Notes: generated from the sequence alone by a model not told the origin. Positions 1 to 9,338 are shown, numbered from the stretch's first letter. The stretch is DNA of 61,103 nt from Candidatus Poribacteria bacterium (GCA_022827225.1 JAJDTJ010000011.1:1-61103); one strand, 5' to 3'. A program made the numbers and translations.

Positions 1-374
1 AAAGGATACCTCTTTTTCTGCTTTAAAACACCTTAATTCTTAAAATTGTCCAAACTTTAGTAACACACAAAACTCGTAGAAAAATAGAGAGAGTCTTCAA
101 AACACGACACGAAACAGGCAGAAACTGTCCAAACTATAGTAAAACTAATGAGCACTAAGAATTTCTGCATAGTGATAAAGTCCTTAAAAAAATGGTTTCC
201 TTTGTTTATAATATTTGATACAATGTTTTGGAGAGCAGGCGGAAGTTGTGCTTTCTCCAATGCAGTTGAAAGTTGTATCATGCAAGCATTTTAATCTTGC
301 AGGTACACTTTAATATATCATTATCCTTTAATTTTTGACAATAGGCAAGTGTTTCTGTGTCACACATATCTATT
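1..374. other. intergenic region at window edge with a repeat copy
   Basis: AT-rich stretch with no convincing gene. A 74-codon minus-strand reading frame (57-281) lacks a ribosome binding site and has no recognisable domain. Positions 69-141 hold one copy of a repeat whose inverted partner is at 23842-23915. The short motif TGTCCAAACT occurs twice here (about 49 and 126). Confidence 0.5.
69..141 (-). repeat. 72-bp interspersed repeat, copy A
   Basis: Read on the minus strand this is about 88% identical by eye (roughly 63 of 72 positions) to 23842-23915 on the plus strand. Shared blocks include ATAGTTTGGACAGTTTCTGCC at the left and TTTTCTACGAGTTTT at the right. Similarity stops sharply at both ends. 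No transposase is near either copy, so the nature of the repeat is unknown. Confidence 0.6.
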
Positions 375-1133
375 ATGGAAAATTTAATTACAGTGATTGG
401 CCGTGGTCATTCTGGGACGCGCGCCATCTCTCATACACTATATGCCAGCGGTGTTTTCATGGGAAGTCAGCTGAATCCCTCTGGCGATAAGATTCCGCCG
501 CAAGATATGTACGCCGCTTGCCGGGTCCTGGCACAGTATGTCAAATGGGACGGTGGACTCTCTTGGGATTTCAGACATCTTTTTACGATGCCGATTGATC
601 CGGAGTTTGAATGGCTCATTAATGCGTATTTGGCGGATGTGTTTCGGGATACGTCTCCGCATAAAGGCTGGAAAATTCCGGAGACGACGCTTGTCTATCC
701 GTGGATCGCCCGGATGTTCCCTGATATAAAGTACATCCACTGGATCCGGGATCCGCGAGACTGTATTCGGTCGAGCCATAAAACGGACGACCTTCGTGAT
801 TTCGGTATTGACTATCCTGCGACAGACGACATCTATAAAAAGCGTGCGATCTCTTGGATTTATCAGTATCAACTCATGAAAGCGACACCGATGCCTAAAA
901 ATGTGATTCAGGTCCGTTTTGAGGACTTTGTTTTAGATCAGGAACGTACGCTCAAAGCACTTGAGAATTTCTTAGGTATCCCGTTAGGACGGATCATCGT
1001 CCGTGAGGATGCAGTGGCGCGCTGGCAGCGAGACATCGCAGCACTCGAACCGGGTGCCTCGTTACCGCAATACGAGTTTGAATTTCTGAAAGAAGCGATT
1101 GTTGAAAACGGTTACCCCTTAACAGCAACGTAA
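375..1133 (+). CDS. sulfotransferase family protein
   Basis: A 252-residue PAPS-dependent sulfotransferase-like protein, expected to move a sulfuryl group from PAPS to a carbohydrate or other hydroxyl acceptor in the cytoplasm. Visible signatures are the N-terminal P-loop-like 5'-phosphosulfate motif GRGHSGTR (residues 9-16) and the 3'-phosphate motif region IRDPRDCIRSS near residues 123-133. The reading frame extends to a GTG at 357, but the ATG at 375 places the beta1/P-loop at the usual distance from the N-terminus and is preferred; neither start has a clear Shine-Dalgarno. It is the first gene of a tight plus-strand cassette with an oxidoreductase 18 nt downstream and a HAD hydrolase after that. 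The acceptor is not predictable. Confidence 0.8.
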   Translation: MENLITVIGRGHSGTRAISHTLYASGVFMGSQLNPSGDKIPPQDMYAACRVLAQYVKWDGGLSWDFRHLFTMPIDPEFEWLINAYLADVFRDTSPHKGWKIPETTLVYPWIARMFPDIKYIHWIRDPRDCIRSSHKTDDLRDFGIDYPATDDIYKKRAISWIYQYQLMKATPMPKNVIQVRFEDFVLDQERTLKALENFLGIPLGRIIVREDAVARWQRDIAALEPGASLPQYEFEFLKEAIVENGYPLTAT

Positions 1134-1151
1134 ACAGCGAAAGGAACACTT

Positions 1152-2177
1152 ATGTCAACGAATACGCCTTACCGGGTTGGACTTGTTGGAACGGGTGGCA
1201 TCGCCAATGCCCACGGCGGTGCATGTCAAGAGGCACCGAGTGCTGAACTGGCGGCTATCTGTGATGTCTCAGAAAATGCCTTAGCCGGTTTCGGTGAACG
1301 GTTTAACGTGAAACCTGAAAACCGCTACCTGTCTTTAGCGGAGATGTTAGACAGTGAAGACTTGGATATCGCTATTATCTGTACGTGGGGTGCATACCAC
1401 GCCGAAGTCGGTATCCAGATTGCAGAATCGCAGCAGGTCAAGGCAATTTTGTGTGAAAAGCCGTTCACGTCAACGGCGGCAGAAGCGGAAGCGTTTGTCG
1501 GCGCGGCACAAGAGAACGGCGTTTTAGTGGCAGAGGCGTTTAAGTTCCGGCATCACCCGATGCATCTCAAAGCGAAGGAACTGATCGATTCCGGGGCAAT
1601 CGGCGAGTTTATGACACTCCGCAGCACCTTCTGTACGGGTGGTGGTGGTGGCGGCCCCGAAACCCGTAAACCGGAAGCAAATTGGCGATTTAATAAAGCG
1701 AAAGGTGGCGGGAGTATCTACGATCTGGCATGCTACAATATCCACCATGCCCGATTTATGTTCGGCGCTGAACCGATCCGGGTCTCCGGAGCATCTCAAG
1801 CAGGATTAGAAGTTGATGATGCGTCCTATCTATTGTTGGTTTTTCCAAACGAAAAAACCGCCCAGATTTCTACCGGCTTTAATTGTGCCGGCGGACAATA
1901 TGCAGAAATGACAGGGCTGGGGGGCATGCTTCGAATTGATGCCGCCTGGAATAATAGCGGTTCTCAAGTTAAAATTGTGCTACAGAATAGAGAAGGTCAG
2001 CAAGTGATTGATATTGAGTCTTGCAATCAGTTTGCTGCGCAACTTGAGCATATGTGTGAGTGTTTAGCGACTGGACAACCGCACCGTATCTCACCGGAAA
2101 GTTGCGTGAATCAGATGCGGGTCATTGATGCAGCCTTTGAAGCGATGGCGACGGGACGGACGGTCGAATTAGGATAA
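1152..2177 (+). CDS. Gfo/Idh/MocA family oxidoreductase
   Basis: 341 residues. NAD(P)-dependent dehydrogenase of the glucose-fructose oxidoreductase / inositol dehydrogenase family, usually acting on sugars, inositols or amino sugars. The N-terminal Rossmann motif GLVGTGGIANAH (about residues 9-20) and the family motif CEKPFTS (about 101-107) with the catalytic lysine are visible, followed by the C-terminal alpha/beta substrate domain. A glycine run (TGGGGGG) near residue 163 is unusual and probably a loop. An AAAGGAA Shine-Dalgarno lies 7 nt before the ATG. It sits between the sulfotransferase and the HAD hydrolase, only 3 nt from the latter, so the three are likely co-transcribed. Substrate unknown. 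Confidence 0.88.
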   Translation: MSTNTPYRVGLVGTGGIANAHGGACQEAPSAELAAICDVSENALAGFGERFNVKPENRYLSLAEMLDSEDLDIAIICTWGAYHAEVGIQIAESQQVKAILCEKPFTSTAAEAEAFVGAAQENGVLVAEAFKFRHHPMHLKAKELIDSGAIGEFMTLRSTFCTGGGGGGPETRKPEANWRFNKAKGGGSIYDLACYNIHHARFMFGAEPIRVSGASQAGLEVDDASYLLLVFPNEKTAQISTGFNCAGGQYAEMTGLGGMLRIDAAWNNSGSQVKIVLQNREGQQVIDIESCNQFAAQLEHMCECLATGQPHRISPESCVNQMRVIDAAFEAMATGRTVELG

Positions 2178-2180
2178 TTT

Positions 2181-2879
2181 ATGGCTACTTTTGCGGAAAC
2201 GAAGGCATTGACCTTCGATGTGTTCGGTACAATTTTAGATTTAAGTGGTAGTCTTACACCATTTATTAGTGAATCGTTGGATGCCCACGCTGCAACCGAT
2301 GTGTCCGCAGATGAATTTTGGGGGCAGTGGCGCTACAGACAACGGATTGAGCAGTATCAAGACACGATTATGATGCTCGGACATAGCGGCTATCTGGAGA
2401 CGGTGCGCCGCGCGTTGCACTACACATTGAGACGGCACAGTATAGATACCTTGCCTGACACGGTAAAAGCGTTTATGCATGGCTGGGAGCACCTTTCGCC
2501 GTTCCCCGAAGTTTTGGCTGCACTCTCGCGCTTGAAATCGCGCTATCGGTTAGCGGTCTTGTCGAACGGGGATCCATCGTTTTTAGACTACCTTGTGAGA
2601 GAACGTATTGGGTGGGATTTCGACGATGTAATCTCCGTTACATCGGTTGGTGCGTTCAAACCACATCCGGCAGTCTATCGAGCCGCCGCGAGGGACTTGG
2701 GACTCGAAGTCAACGAGTGTATGATGGTGTCAGCGAACTCGTTTGACATCGTAGGTGCGCGAGCCTGTGGCTATAGGGGCGCCTTTGTCAACCGATACTT
2801 GCTGCCTTATGAAGAGACCTCGTACCAACCGGATGTAACCGTATGCGATTTTACGGCGTTGGCAGACGCGCTGCTGTGA
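2181..2879 (+). CDS. HAD-superfamily hydrolase (haloacid dehalogenase type II-like)
   Basis: 232 residues. Motif I is FDVFGT (about residues 13-18; nucleophile Asp), motif II is the LSNGD segment near residue 130, motif III the lysine in KPHP near 158, and motif IV the SANSFDIVGA segment near 180. The DVFGT variant and SNGD are typical of 2-haloacid dehalogenase-like members, many of which are phosphatases or of unknown substrate. Translation begins 3 nt after the oxidoreductase stop, with AGGA just upstream, indicating translational coupling. Likely a phosphatase or dehalogenase in the same pathway; the reaction is not determinable from sequence. Confidence 0.85.
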   Translation: MATFAETKALTFDVFGTILDLSGSLTPFISESLDAHAATDVSADEFWGQWRYRQRIEQYQDTIMMLGHSGYLETVRRALHYTLRRHSIDTLPDTVKAFMHGWEHLSPFPEVLAALSRLKSRYRLAVLSNGDPSFLDYLVRERIGWDFDDVISVTSVGAFKPHPAVYRAAARDLGLEVNECMMVSANSFDIVGARACGYRGAFVNRYLLPYEETSYQPDVTVCDFTALADALL

Positions 2880-2904
2880 CGGTCATTACAACACATCGGC
2901 ACTG

Positions 2905-4254
2905 CTACCGATCTTCTTCAATCCGCGGGTGAAAACTACGTCCGTGACTATCGGTCAAAAGTACATTGGACAATTTGACAACTATGGGTTTGACAGCAAT
3001 AACCTCAAAAGTAACAGTGGCTAATTTACAATTCGCAATGGGATCGCGTGAACGCGTATAAGCGGCAAGTTTTACACGATTTTCAGACACAGCGGGAGTA
3101 ACAAAAACTGTTTCATCCGGTAGGTTACCAACTGTGCTGCTAATATAACGGAGAGTCGTAGCATCAAACTCCACGGATGCTTGATACGCTATTGCCCGCC
3201 TTTCACCTGAAACATTAAGTCTAAAAGTTAATTGCTCACCGATTTTTGTCGGTTGAAACAGGTTTGGTGAAATGCTCACAAGAGTCTGTTTTGGAGGGAC
3301 GAGTGCCCATAGTCCGACCGTACTGTCACCACCAGCACTAGCAAGCGTGAGTCCGTCCGGACTGAAAACGACACACTCAACCAGTGATGTGTGCCCCACG
3401 CGTGTTTTCAGTAGTGTCCCTTTTATTGCATCCCACAGTCGAATTGTTTTATCCGTCTTGCCCCCAGCACTTGCGATCATTTTCCCATCTGAGCGGAAGG
3501 CAATGCTCAAAACATCATCAGTATGCCCTCTGAGGGTTTTTAGATGTGTGCCATTTGCTGCGTCCCATAAGCGGATAGACCTATCCCAGCTGCCACTTGC
3601 GATTGTTTTTCCATTTGGACTGAACGCGATACAAGTGACACTTGATTTATGCCCTGTAAGAGTTTTCAAATGCCTACCGGTTGTTATATTCCATAACCGA
3701 ATTTGACTATCCTTTCCCCCGCTTGCGAGCGTTTGACCATCAGGGCTAAACGCTATAGCTCGAATATCATACTTGTGTCCGGTGAGAGTTCTCAGGTGTG
3801 CACCTGTCGTAGCATTCCATAGGCGAATTGTCGTGTCCCAACTGCCACTTGCGATTGTTTTTCCATCTGGACTGAACGCGATCTGCCAGACCCTCGCGGT
3901 ATGCCCCTTGAAAATTTTTAGCGGTTCACTTGTAGCAGCATCCCACAAACGAACAGTATTGTCTCCACTTCCGCTTGCGATTGTTTTTCCATCTGGACTG
4001 AACACCACACTATAAACTCTATCTGTGTGCCCTATAAATTTTCTGGGTTGAGTCCCTGCGACAAGGTCCCACACCCAAATCATCGTGTCCCATCCACCAC
4101 TTGCGATTGTTTTTCCATCTGGACTGAACGCCACACTTCGCACCCAATACGTATGACCAAAAAGGAAGTGTTGACCTGTGGAATGTTGGCTGAATACATA
4201 GGGCAGAAAGCAGAAGGTTATTATCGCTAAAATGCCTAAAAACGTTGTTTTCAT
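2905..4254 (-). CDS. secreted WD40-repeat protein with C-terminal cohesin-like domain
   Basis: 449 residues from the ATG at 4254, which begins a classical signal peptide ending near FSQ; the frame extends to a TTG at 4296, but that would bury the signal peptide. Seven WD40 repeats (GH...W/L-WD with FSPDGKTIASGSWD motifs) fill roughly residues 27-320, enough for one seven-bladed propeller. Residues about 325-445 form a cohesin-like beta domain resembling the one in the neighbour at 4625. The protein ends just after this domain, whereas the neighbour continues into dockerin and sorting domains. Expected location is periplasm or cell surface. Function is probably protein binding or scaffolding; no enzymatic motif. 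Confidence 0.82.
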   Translation of the reverse strand: MKTTFLGILAIITFCFLPYVFSQHSTGQHFLFGHTYWVRSVAFSPDGKTIASGGWDTMIWVWDLVAGTQPRKFIGHTDRVYSVVFSPDGKTIASGSGDNTVRLWDAATSEPLKIFKGHTARVWQIAFSPDGKTIASGSWDTTIRLWNATTGAHLRTLTGHKYDIRAIAFSPDGQTLASGGKDSQIRLWNITTGRHLKTLTGHKSSVTCIAFSPNGKTIASGSWDRSIRLWDAANGTHLKTLRGHTDDVLSIAFRSDGKMIASAGGKTDKTIRLWDAIKGTLLKTRVGHTSLVECVVFSPDGLTLASAGGDSTVGLWALVPPKQTLVSISPNLFQPTKIGEQLTFRLNVSGERRAIAYQASVEFDATTLRYISSTVGNLPDETVFVTPAVSENRVKLAAYTRSRDPIANCKLATVTFEVIAVKPIVVKLSNVLLTDSHGRSFHPRIEEDR

Positions 4255-4296
4255 AGGGGAGGTATTCTTTGAAGAATTTGTTTGATTGAATTTCAA

Positions 4297-4624
4297 TGCT
4301 TTATCTGGGATTTCGCTTTACCCCACAATGTGGTTATAACCGATGCTGAAGGCGAAACGGGGAGCTGCTTCGGGTTAAACCAATTGCCGGAGCGGTTGCT
4401 GCCTTTGTCTGTAAGTTGTGTAATTTTATGCCATCCGTGGACCAAGTGGGGTCCCCACTATGTGCGCTATTCAAAAATTTAGAAGTTGTCAGTTAACAGG
4501 ACTCAGTTAAAGAGGTATCTTGTGGCAGTGAAACGAAAAGTAACCGCCACAAGGGGGTGACTGATAACTGAAAGATTTTTTTCGTAGGAAAAATCGTACT
4601 GAAAACTGTTAACTGTGTACTCGC
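4297..4624. other. intergenic region with hairpins between WD40 genes
   Basis: No gene. Contains the perfect palindrome AGTGGGGTCCCCACT (4445-4459), and an 8-bp inverted repeat CTTGTGGC/GCCACAAG (4519-4526 with 4546-4553) in the space after the stop of the larger WD40 gene (which ends at 4625). The segments CAGTTAACAG and GAAAACTGTTAACTG recur. Any of these could be a terminator for the upstream minus-strand gene, but none has a clean U-tract. Confidence 0.4.
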
Positions 4625-7510
4625 CTACTTCCGTATTAACATTTTTCGGGTTGCGGTGAAATCGTCTGCTGTTAGCGTATAGAAATATACGCCACTCGCA
4701 ACCGGTTCTCCCATTTCATTTTTGCCATCCCAGTATACAGCGCGGTGCTTGTCCTCATAGATACCGGCAGGCTGATGCCCAATCGCAAGCACCCGGATCA
4801 TCGTACCATTCGCTTCGTAAATACGCACTGTGACTTCCGCAGGAGTTGCCAACTGATACGGTATCCAGGTCTCCGGATTAAACGGATTCGGATAGTTCGC
4901 GAGGAGCGCTGTCTCTTGTGGTGTCAACGCTGCGAGGAGTTGTTCGAGTCCTAAGATACCCTGCTGGAAAGCGGGGTCCGTTAACGCCAATTCTCGTGCT
5001 TCACGGAGCCACTGTTCAACATCTGCTCTTGAAAAGTCAATTTCTGCGTCTCGGTTCCACACCGTCGGTGCAGCAGCAGCGTCCGCCATTGCAGCTGCTA
5101 CGAGTGTGAGATCAACGATATTAACGACTCCATCTCGGTTGACATCGGCTAAATTTTCGCCAGTCTGCTTAAAGTTTGCGGCAACGAGTGCCAAATCTTG
5201 GACGTTCACGATAGCATCACCGTTCACATCGCCAGTTACGAGCATCGGTGCTATCACCTGTCCCGTTGTAACGCGCGCGTATGAAGCCATACCAGAACTA
5301 TCAGTGAGAAGGACATCAGATAAGGTCAGCTTAGATGCTTTAGGAGCAACGACCTCAAATGTAACATTGGCAAGCGTACCTGAACCGGTGGCATTACCTG
5401 CAAGAGACGTAGCAGCGAGCGTCACTCTATTCTCTGTAACGAGAGCGGGGACAGCATACGCGCCCGATGGGAGGTAATCTCCATTCGTACTTTCGAGATA
5501 GCGGAGTGCGGAAGCGTCAAACCGTATCGTCGCCTGATAGCCCGCCACGGCACTCCCGTCTGTAATACGCAAGGCGAGTGTAATCCGCCCCCCGATTCCG
5601 AGGGATCTGACCGGAGAAGGCGCAAAACCGACCATTGCATAAGTTTTGGAGGAAGGTGTGAACCGCCACAGAAGCGCTGTGCCATCTACACTCCCACTTG
5701 CAAACGCATCGCTATTCGGACTAAATGCAACGGTCAGAACTTCACCGGTATGTCCTGTAAACGTCTGTTCGAGTTGATTAGAGACCATATCCCATAGACG
5801 GACGGTGTTATCCAAACTTCCACTTGCCAGCATACTGCCGTCAGGACTGAATGCGATGCTAAAGACGGAGTCCGTATGTCCGGTCAGTGTGCGTTTGTGT
5901 TCGGCGAAAGCAGGGTCCCATAGGCGAATAGTGCCGTCGTAGCTCGCGCTTGCAAGTGTCGCGTCATCCGGACTGAACAAGACGTGTCGGACGTAATCCG
6001 TATGTCCGGTCAGTGTATGCGTGTGTTGACCGGAAGCGACATCCCATAAGAAGACGTTATTGCCAGTGCTGCCACTTGCAAGCATTGTACCGTCGGTGTT
6101 GAACGCGATACTCAGGATCGCATTTGTATGCCCTGTGAGCGTCTTTCTCTGTTGACCAGAGGCAGCGTCCCATAAAACAATAGTCCTGTCCAAACTACAA
6201 CTTGCGATTGTATCCCCGTTTGGACTGAACGTAATTCCTCTAACGGCGTCTCTGTGTCCGGCAAGTGTCCGTATATGTGCCCCGGTAGTCGCGTTCCATA
6301 AGCGGACCGTGTCATCGTCAGCGGCACTTGCAAGTGTTGCGCCATTCGGGCTGAACGCGACGGCATTGATCCACCCGTCATGTCCTGTGAGTGTCAGGGT
6401 TTGTGTATTAGAGGTAGCGTTCCAGAGGTAGATGTTTCCGTTTGCACTACCGGTTGCGATGGTTCCACCGTTCGGACTATACACAACGCTACTAATATAA
6501 TTGGTATACCCGGTGAGTGTCTGTCGAAGTCCGCCGAAGACGGCATCCGATACGAGGATGGTACCTTCCACATCAGCGCTTACGACCGTTCCACTGCTAG
6601 GACTAAACGCAACACTAATAACAACACTTGTATGATCGTCGATCGTCAGTGTGTGCTGCCCAGAAGTTGTATTCCAGATGCGGACGGTAGTGTCCGTGCT
6701 CGCGCTTGCGATTGAATTACCATCTGGTGAGAACGCAATACTCAAAATTGAACCGAGGTGTCCGGTCAGGGCGCGTTGGACGACACCGAAGGTGGTATTC
6801 CAGAAACGGATTGCACCATCTGCGCCAGCACTTGCAAGGTTGCCATCAGTTGGACTGAAAGCGAGCGTATAGACAGCGTCGGTATGTCCGGTCAGTGTGC
6901 GCTCTTCTTCACCAGTGGTGACGTTCCAGAGCCGGACGGTGGTGTCTGCTCCACCACTTGCGACGGTTCTACCGCTCGTACTAAAAGCGACAGCAAAGAC
7001 AACATCCGTGTGTTCTGTGAAGGTCTGCAGTTCTTCAGCGGTGTTGACGTTCCAGAGCCGGACGGTGGTGTCTGCACTCCCACTAGCGAGCGTCAGCCCG
7101 TTGGGTGCGAAGGCGACCCCATAGACAATATCTGTGTGCCCGGTCAATGTTTGCAGCTCCGCCCCTGTAGTAGCGTTCCACAACCGAATGATACCATCCC
7201 TACCGCCACTTGCGAGCGTTGTACTATCCGCGCTGAAAGCGATACTATTGACCCCTTGTGCATGTCCTGTGAGCAGAGCGACTTCTTGGAAAGTCTGCAT
7301 ATCATAGAGCCAAATACCGATAGATGTCGCGACAGCCAAGCGGCTGCCATCAGGTGAATACTTTAGTTCGTTTATCCAACCTTTACCGAGCCGCGCCTTT
7401 GCACCGCTCGGTAAATTGAGCGATGCGGGCTGCTGGGCAAAACAGATCGGTAGACATGTATTAAAAAAGAGGAATAGCGTTAACAAGATTGCAAATCGTA
7501 TTTTTTTCAT
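4625..7510 (-). CDS. secreted double WD40 propeller with cohesin, dockerin and C-terminal sorting-type domain
   Basis: 961 residues with a signal peptide (about 1-25). Fourteen WD40-type blades (one degenerate blade at about 40-75, then 13 with GH...WD signatures to about 620) suggest two seven-bladed propellers. Residues about 625-745 are a cohesin-like beta domain. Residues about 754-815 are a dockerin with two calcium loops, GDVNGDAIVNVQD and ADVNRDGVVNIVD, each with Asp/Asn at the expected ligand positions. The last ~95 residues start with NYPNPFNPETWIPYQL and end GVYFYTLTADDFTATRKMLI, a FlgD-like / type IX-secretion-type C-terminal domain. Cohesin and dockerin in one chain could self-assemble. 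Likely surface scaffold. The long repeats make recombination or assembly collapse possible. Confidence 0.88.
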   Translation of the reverse strand: MKKIRFAILLTLFLFFNTCLPICFAQQPASLNLPSGAKARLGKGWINELKYSPDGSRLAVATSIGIWLYDMQTFQEVALLTGHAQGVNSIAFSADSTTLASGGRDGIIRLWNATTGAELQTLTGHTDIVYGVAFAPNGLTLASGSADTTVRLWNVNTAEELQTFTEHTDVVFAVAFSTSGRTVASGGADTTVRLWNVTTGEEERTLTGHTDAVYTLAFSPTDGNLASAGADGAIRFWNTTFGVVQRALTGHLGSILSIAFSPDGNSIASASTDTTVRIWNTTSGQHTLTIDDHTSVVISVAFSPSSGTVVSADVEGTILVSDAVFGGLRQTLTGYTNYISSVVYSPNGGTIATGSANGNIYLWNATSNTQTLTLTGHDGWINAVAFSPNGATLASAADDDTVRLWNATTGAHIRTLAGHRDAVRGITFSPNGDTIASCSLDRTIVLWDAASGQQRKTLTGHTNAILSIAFNTDGTMLASGSTGNNVFLWDVASGQHTHTLTGHTDYVRHVLFSPDDATLASASYDGTIRLWDPAFAEHKRTLTGHTDSVFSIAFSPDGSMLASGSLDNTVRLWDMVSNQLEQTFTGHTGEVLTVAFSPNSDAFASGSVDGTALLWRFTPSSKTYAMVGFAPSPVRSLGIGGRITLALRITDGSAVAGYQATIRFDASALRYLESTNGDYLPSGAYAVPALVTENRVTLAATSLAGNATGSGTLANVTFEVVAPKASKLTLSDVLLTDSSGMASYARVTTGQVIAPMLVTGDVNGDAIVNVQDLALVAANFKQTGENLADVNRDGVVNIVDLTLVAAAMADAAAAPTVWNRDAEIDFSRADVEQWLREARELALTDPAFQQGILGLEQLLAALTPQETALLANYPNPFNPETWIPYQLATPAEVTVRIYEANGTMIRVLAIGHQPAGIYEDKHRAVYWDGKNEMGEPVASGVYFYTLTADDFTATRKMLIRK

Positions 7511-7588
7511 TATAATCTCTCAGTGATCCTTTTTTTCCACAAGTTGCCATCCTTGTAGCATAATCTGTTAATAGTTTTCAGTATCCAA

Positions 7589-8425
7589 TCAAGACCATAC
7601 GAATACTTCGTTATCGTCCGGAGAATATCCGATAAAAACAGCCAAGACGATTCGGGCGCGCGTGCCTTGGACGGGTGGTACTTCATGGATGCAGCGGGTG
7701 TTGAAAAAGTAGAGGTCCCCCTGCTGCAAATCGACTTGATAGTTCTCTATACCGTTGTCATCGGCGTATTGGTCAAAAGTCTCTTCGGCAATATACGGTT
7801 GAATTTCCTCCGACCAGAGGCACCGATGCAAGATAGCTTGCGTACCTTTTCCGTTTTCATCGGCATTTTGGACGCACAACACGCCTGCGAATTGGTGTTC
7901 AAAACGGTAAACGGCATAGTTTGTGCGTTGCTCACGGTATTTAACGTGATCAATATGTGGTTTGTAGCTATGTGTTTCGTAGTGGACTCGGAAAATCGCG
8001 GGCCCGTAACAGGCGCCATCGGGTTCACGTGCGACCTTTACCACCTTTCCCGGAGAAAGCGCGTCAAGCGACCGGTATATGAGATCAACCGGGTTATCAA
8101 ATCCATTAAATAGGAAACTAAAGAGGTGTTGCGTCGCTTTTGCGTGTGCTAAAAATTTTGCTTTATCGCTGCCGCGGTTTCCGAGACTCGTGCCGATGTC
8201 AATCCGTGTGCGTTTGTCAGCGGAGTTGATGTCCGCTTCATCGCGCATGAGTCCGATATTTGTGAACCGTTCTATGAGTCCTTGACATTGAGAAGGTGAG
8301 TAGGCGTTCCGAAGGATAATAGCGGGCATCTCCGCTTGAGAGAGCGCGTAGATCGGGTCGCTGTACGTTTTACAAACCGTCTCAAGGTCAGGCTCGGCAG
8401 GGAGCCAGTTATTTATAGCGTTCAT
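7589..8425 (-). CDS. Fe(II)/2-oxoglutarate-dependent oxygenase
   Basis: 278 residues from the ATG at 8425, which has a strong GGAGG 5 nt upstream; an upstream in-frame start at 8479 is less likely. The iron-binding facial triad is visible as HID within KPHIDHVKYR (about residues 149-158) and a distal His in CIHEVPP, followed by the 2-oxoglutarate-binding Arg in TRARIVL near the C-terminus. The fold is the double-stranded beta-helix. It lies 62 nt after a phytanoyl-CoA dioxygenase-family gene, both downstream of aspartate kinase on the same strand, so it probably hydroxylates a small molecule in that context. Exact substrate unknown. Confidence 0.75.
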   Translation of the reverse strand: MNAINNWLPAEPDLETVCKTYSDPIYALSQAEMPAIILRNAYSPSQCQGLIERFTNIGLMRDEADINSADKRTRIDIGTSLGNRGSDKAKFLAHAKATQHLFSFLFNGFDNPVDLIYRSLDALSPGKVVKVAREPDGACYGPAIFRVHYETHSYKPHIDHVKYREQRTNYAVYRFEHQFAGVLCVQNADENGKGTQAILHRCLWSEEIQPYIAEETFDQYADDNGIENYQVDLQQGDLYFFNTRCIHEVPPVQGTRARIVLAVFIGYSPDDNEVFVWS

Positions 8426-8487
8426 GTTAACCTCCGTCCAAATTCTCTCACTGTTTTCTCCTGCTGACTCCGGATTCACAGGTGCAA

Positions 8488-9327
8488 TCAGAATCTCGGA
8501 TTGAAGAGGTAATCGTAATCATCTATTTTTTGATCAGCGAAGTCAATGAATTCAGCATTCGGGTCGAGATCACTATTTTCAAAAGCGGCTTCACACCCAG
8601 TCTTATATTTCAGTCGCCGGTTGGATTTGAGCCAATGGACGCGGTAAATCATCGCTATCATGTGGCGCGGCTTGTCCGATGGATTCGGGACACCGCGATG
8701 CCACAGGCGCATGTCTCGAATCAGTGCACTGCCCTTCTTCGCATTCCCCCGGATAGGGGGACAGATTTTACGGCGGGCTTCCTCAACTTCCGGCTCTATC
8801 CCGTGCTCACCGACTTCAAGATGCGAACCGGGCCAGAGTTCTACACTCCCATTTTCCTCGATTGTATCCTGCGGTGAAATATTGACGACGACTTCTGTTG
8901 TTGGGTGCGCGATTTTTTCGTCGGGCCACAGGTGAGCACCGTCTCTGTGGAGCGGTTGTGTTGTGCTACCGGGGCAGTTCGTGTTGCCGTTGTAAAAATT
9001 ATTATAAAGCCCTGGACCGAGCAGCTCCTTCGTTACTTGGACAACATAAGGGTTCGCGACGACATCTCTGAAGATATATGGTGCAAACGGTGGCGGTCCC
9101 TGCTGGAGATGCCCTTTCAGTTTACCTGCTCCACCCCATTTCCCCGCATCAATAAGGATTTGCGAATCGGCATCCATCCGTTCGCGAAGAATGTCCAAGT
9201 GCTCGTGGCTAACGACGTTTTCTAAGATCACATAACCATCAACGCGAAGTGCCTTGATGGCTTCTTCTACATGCGCATCCGTCAGTTTTTCTGATGCTAA
9301 TTCTTGTGGTTGAACCGTTATGACCAT
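8488..9327 (-). CDS. phytanoyl-CoA dioxygenase family protein (PhyH)
   Basis: 279 residues from the ATG at 9327, preceded by GAAGGGA at proper spacing; the frame also has a TTG at 9342. The PhyH facial triad is present: HRDG in PLHRDGAHLW (near residue 131) and a distal His in LWHRGVPN, with Arg in the following PRHMIAM segment. PhyH enzymes are cytoplasmic non-heme iron oxygenases that hydroxylate lipids, osmolytes or secondary metabolites using 2-oxoglutarate and oxygen. The gene begins 11 nt after the aspartate kinase stop, so the two are almost certainly one transcript. Ectoine hydroxylase belongs to this superfamily and some ectoine operons carry an aspartokinase, but no ectABC is seen here. 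Confidence 0.85.
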   Translation of the reverse strand: MVITVQPQELASEKLTDAHVEEAIKALRVDGYVILENVVSHEHLDILRERMDADSQILIDAGKWGGAGKLKGHLQQGPPPFAPYIFRDVVANPYVVQVTKELLGPGLYNNFYNGNTNCPGSTTQPLHRDGAHLWPDEKIAHPTTEVVVNISPQDTIEENGSVELWPGSHLEVGEHGIEPEVEEARRKICPPIRGNAKKGSALIRDMRLWHRGVPNPSDKPRHMIAMIYRVHWLKSNRRLKYKTGCEAAFENSDLDPNAEFIDFADQKIDDYDYLFNPRF

Positions 9328-9338
9328 CGTGTGTCCCT

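Noticed and set aside
57..281. 74-codon minus-strand reading frame
   Set aside because: No ribosome binding site and no recognisable domain; half of it is simply the repeat at 69-141.
4625..7510. Regularly spaced repeats suggesting CRISPR
   Set aside because: The ~126-bp periodicity is the coding DNA of WD40 blades, in frame and with diverged copies.
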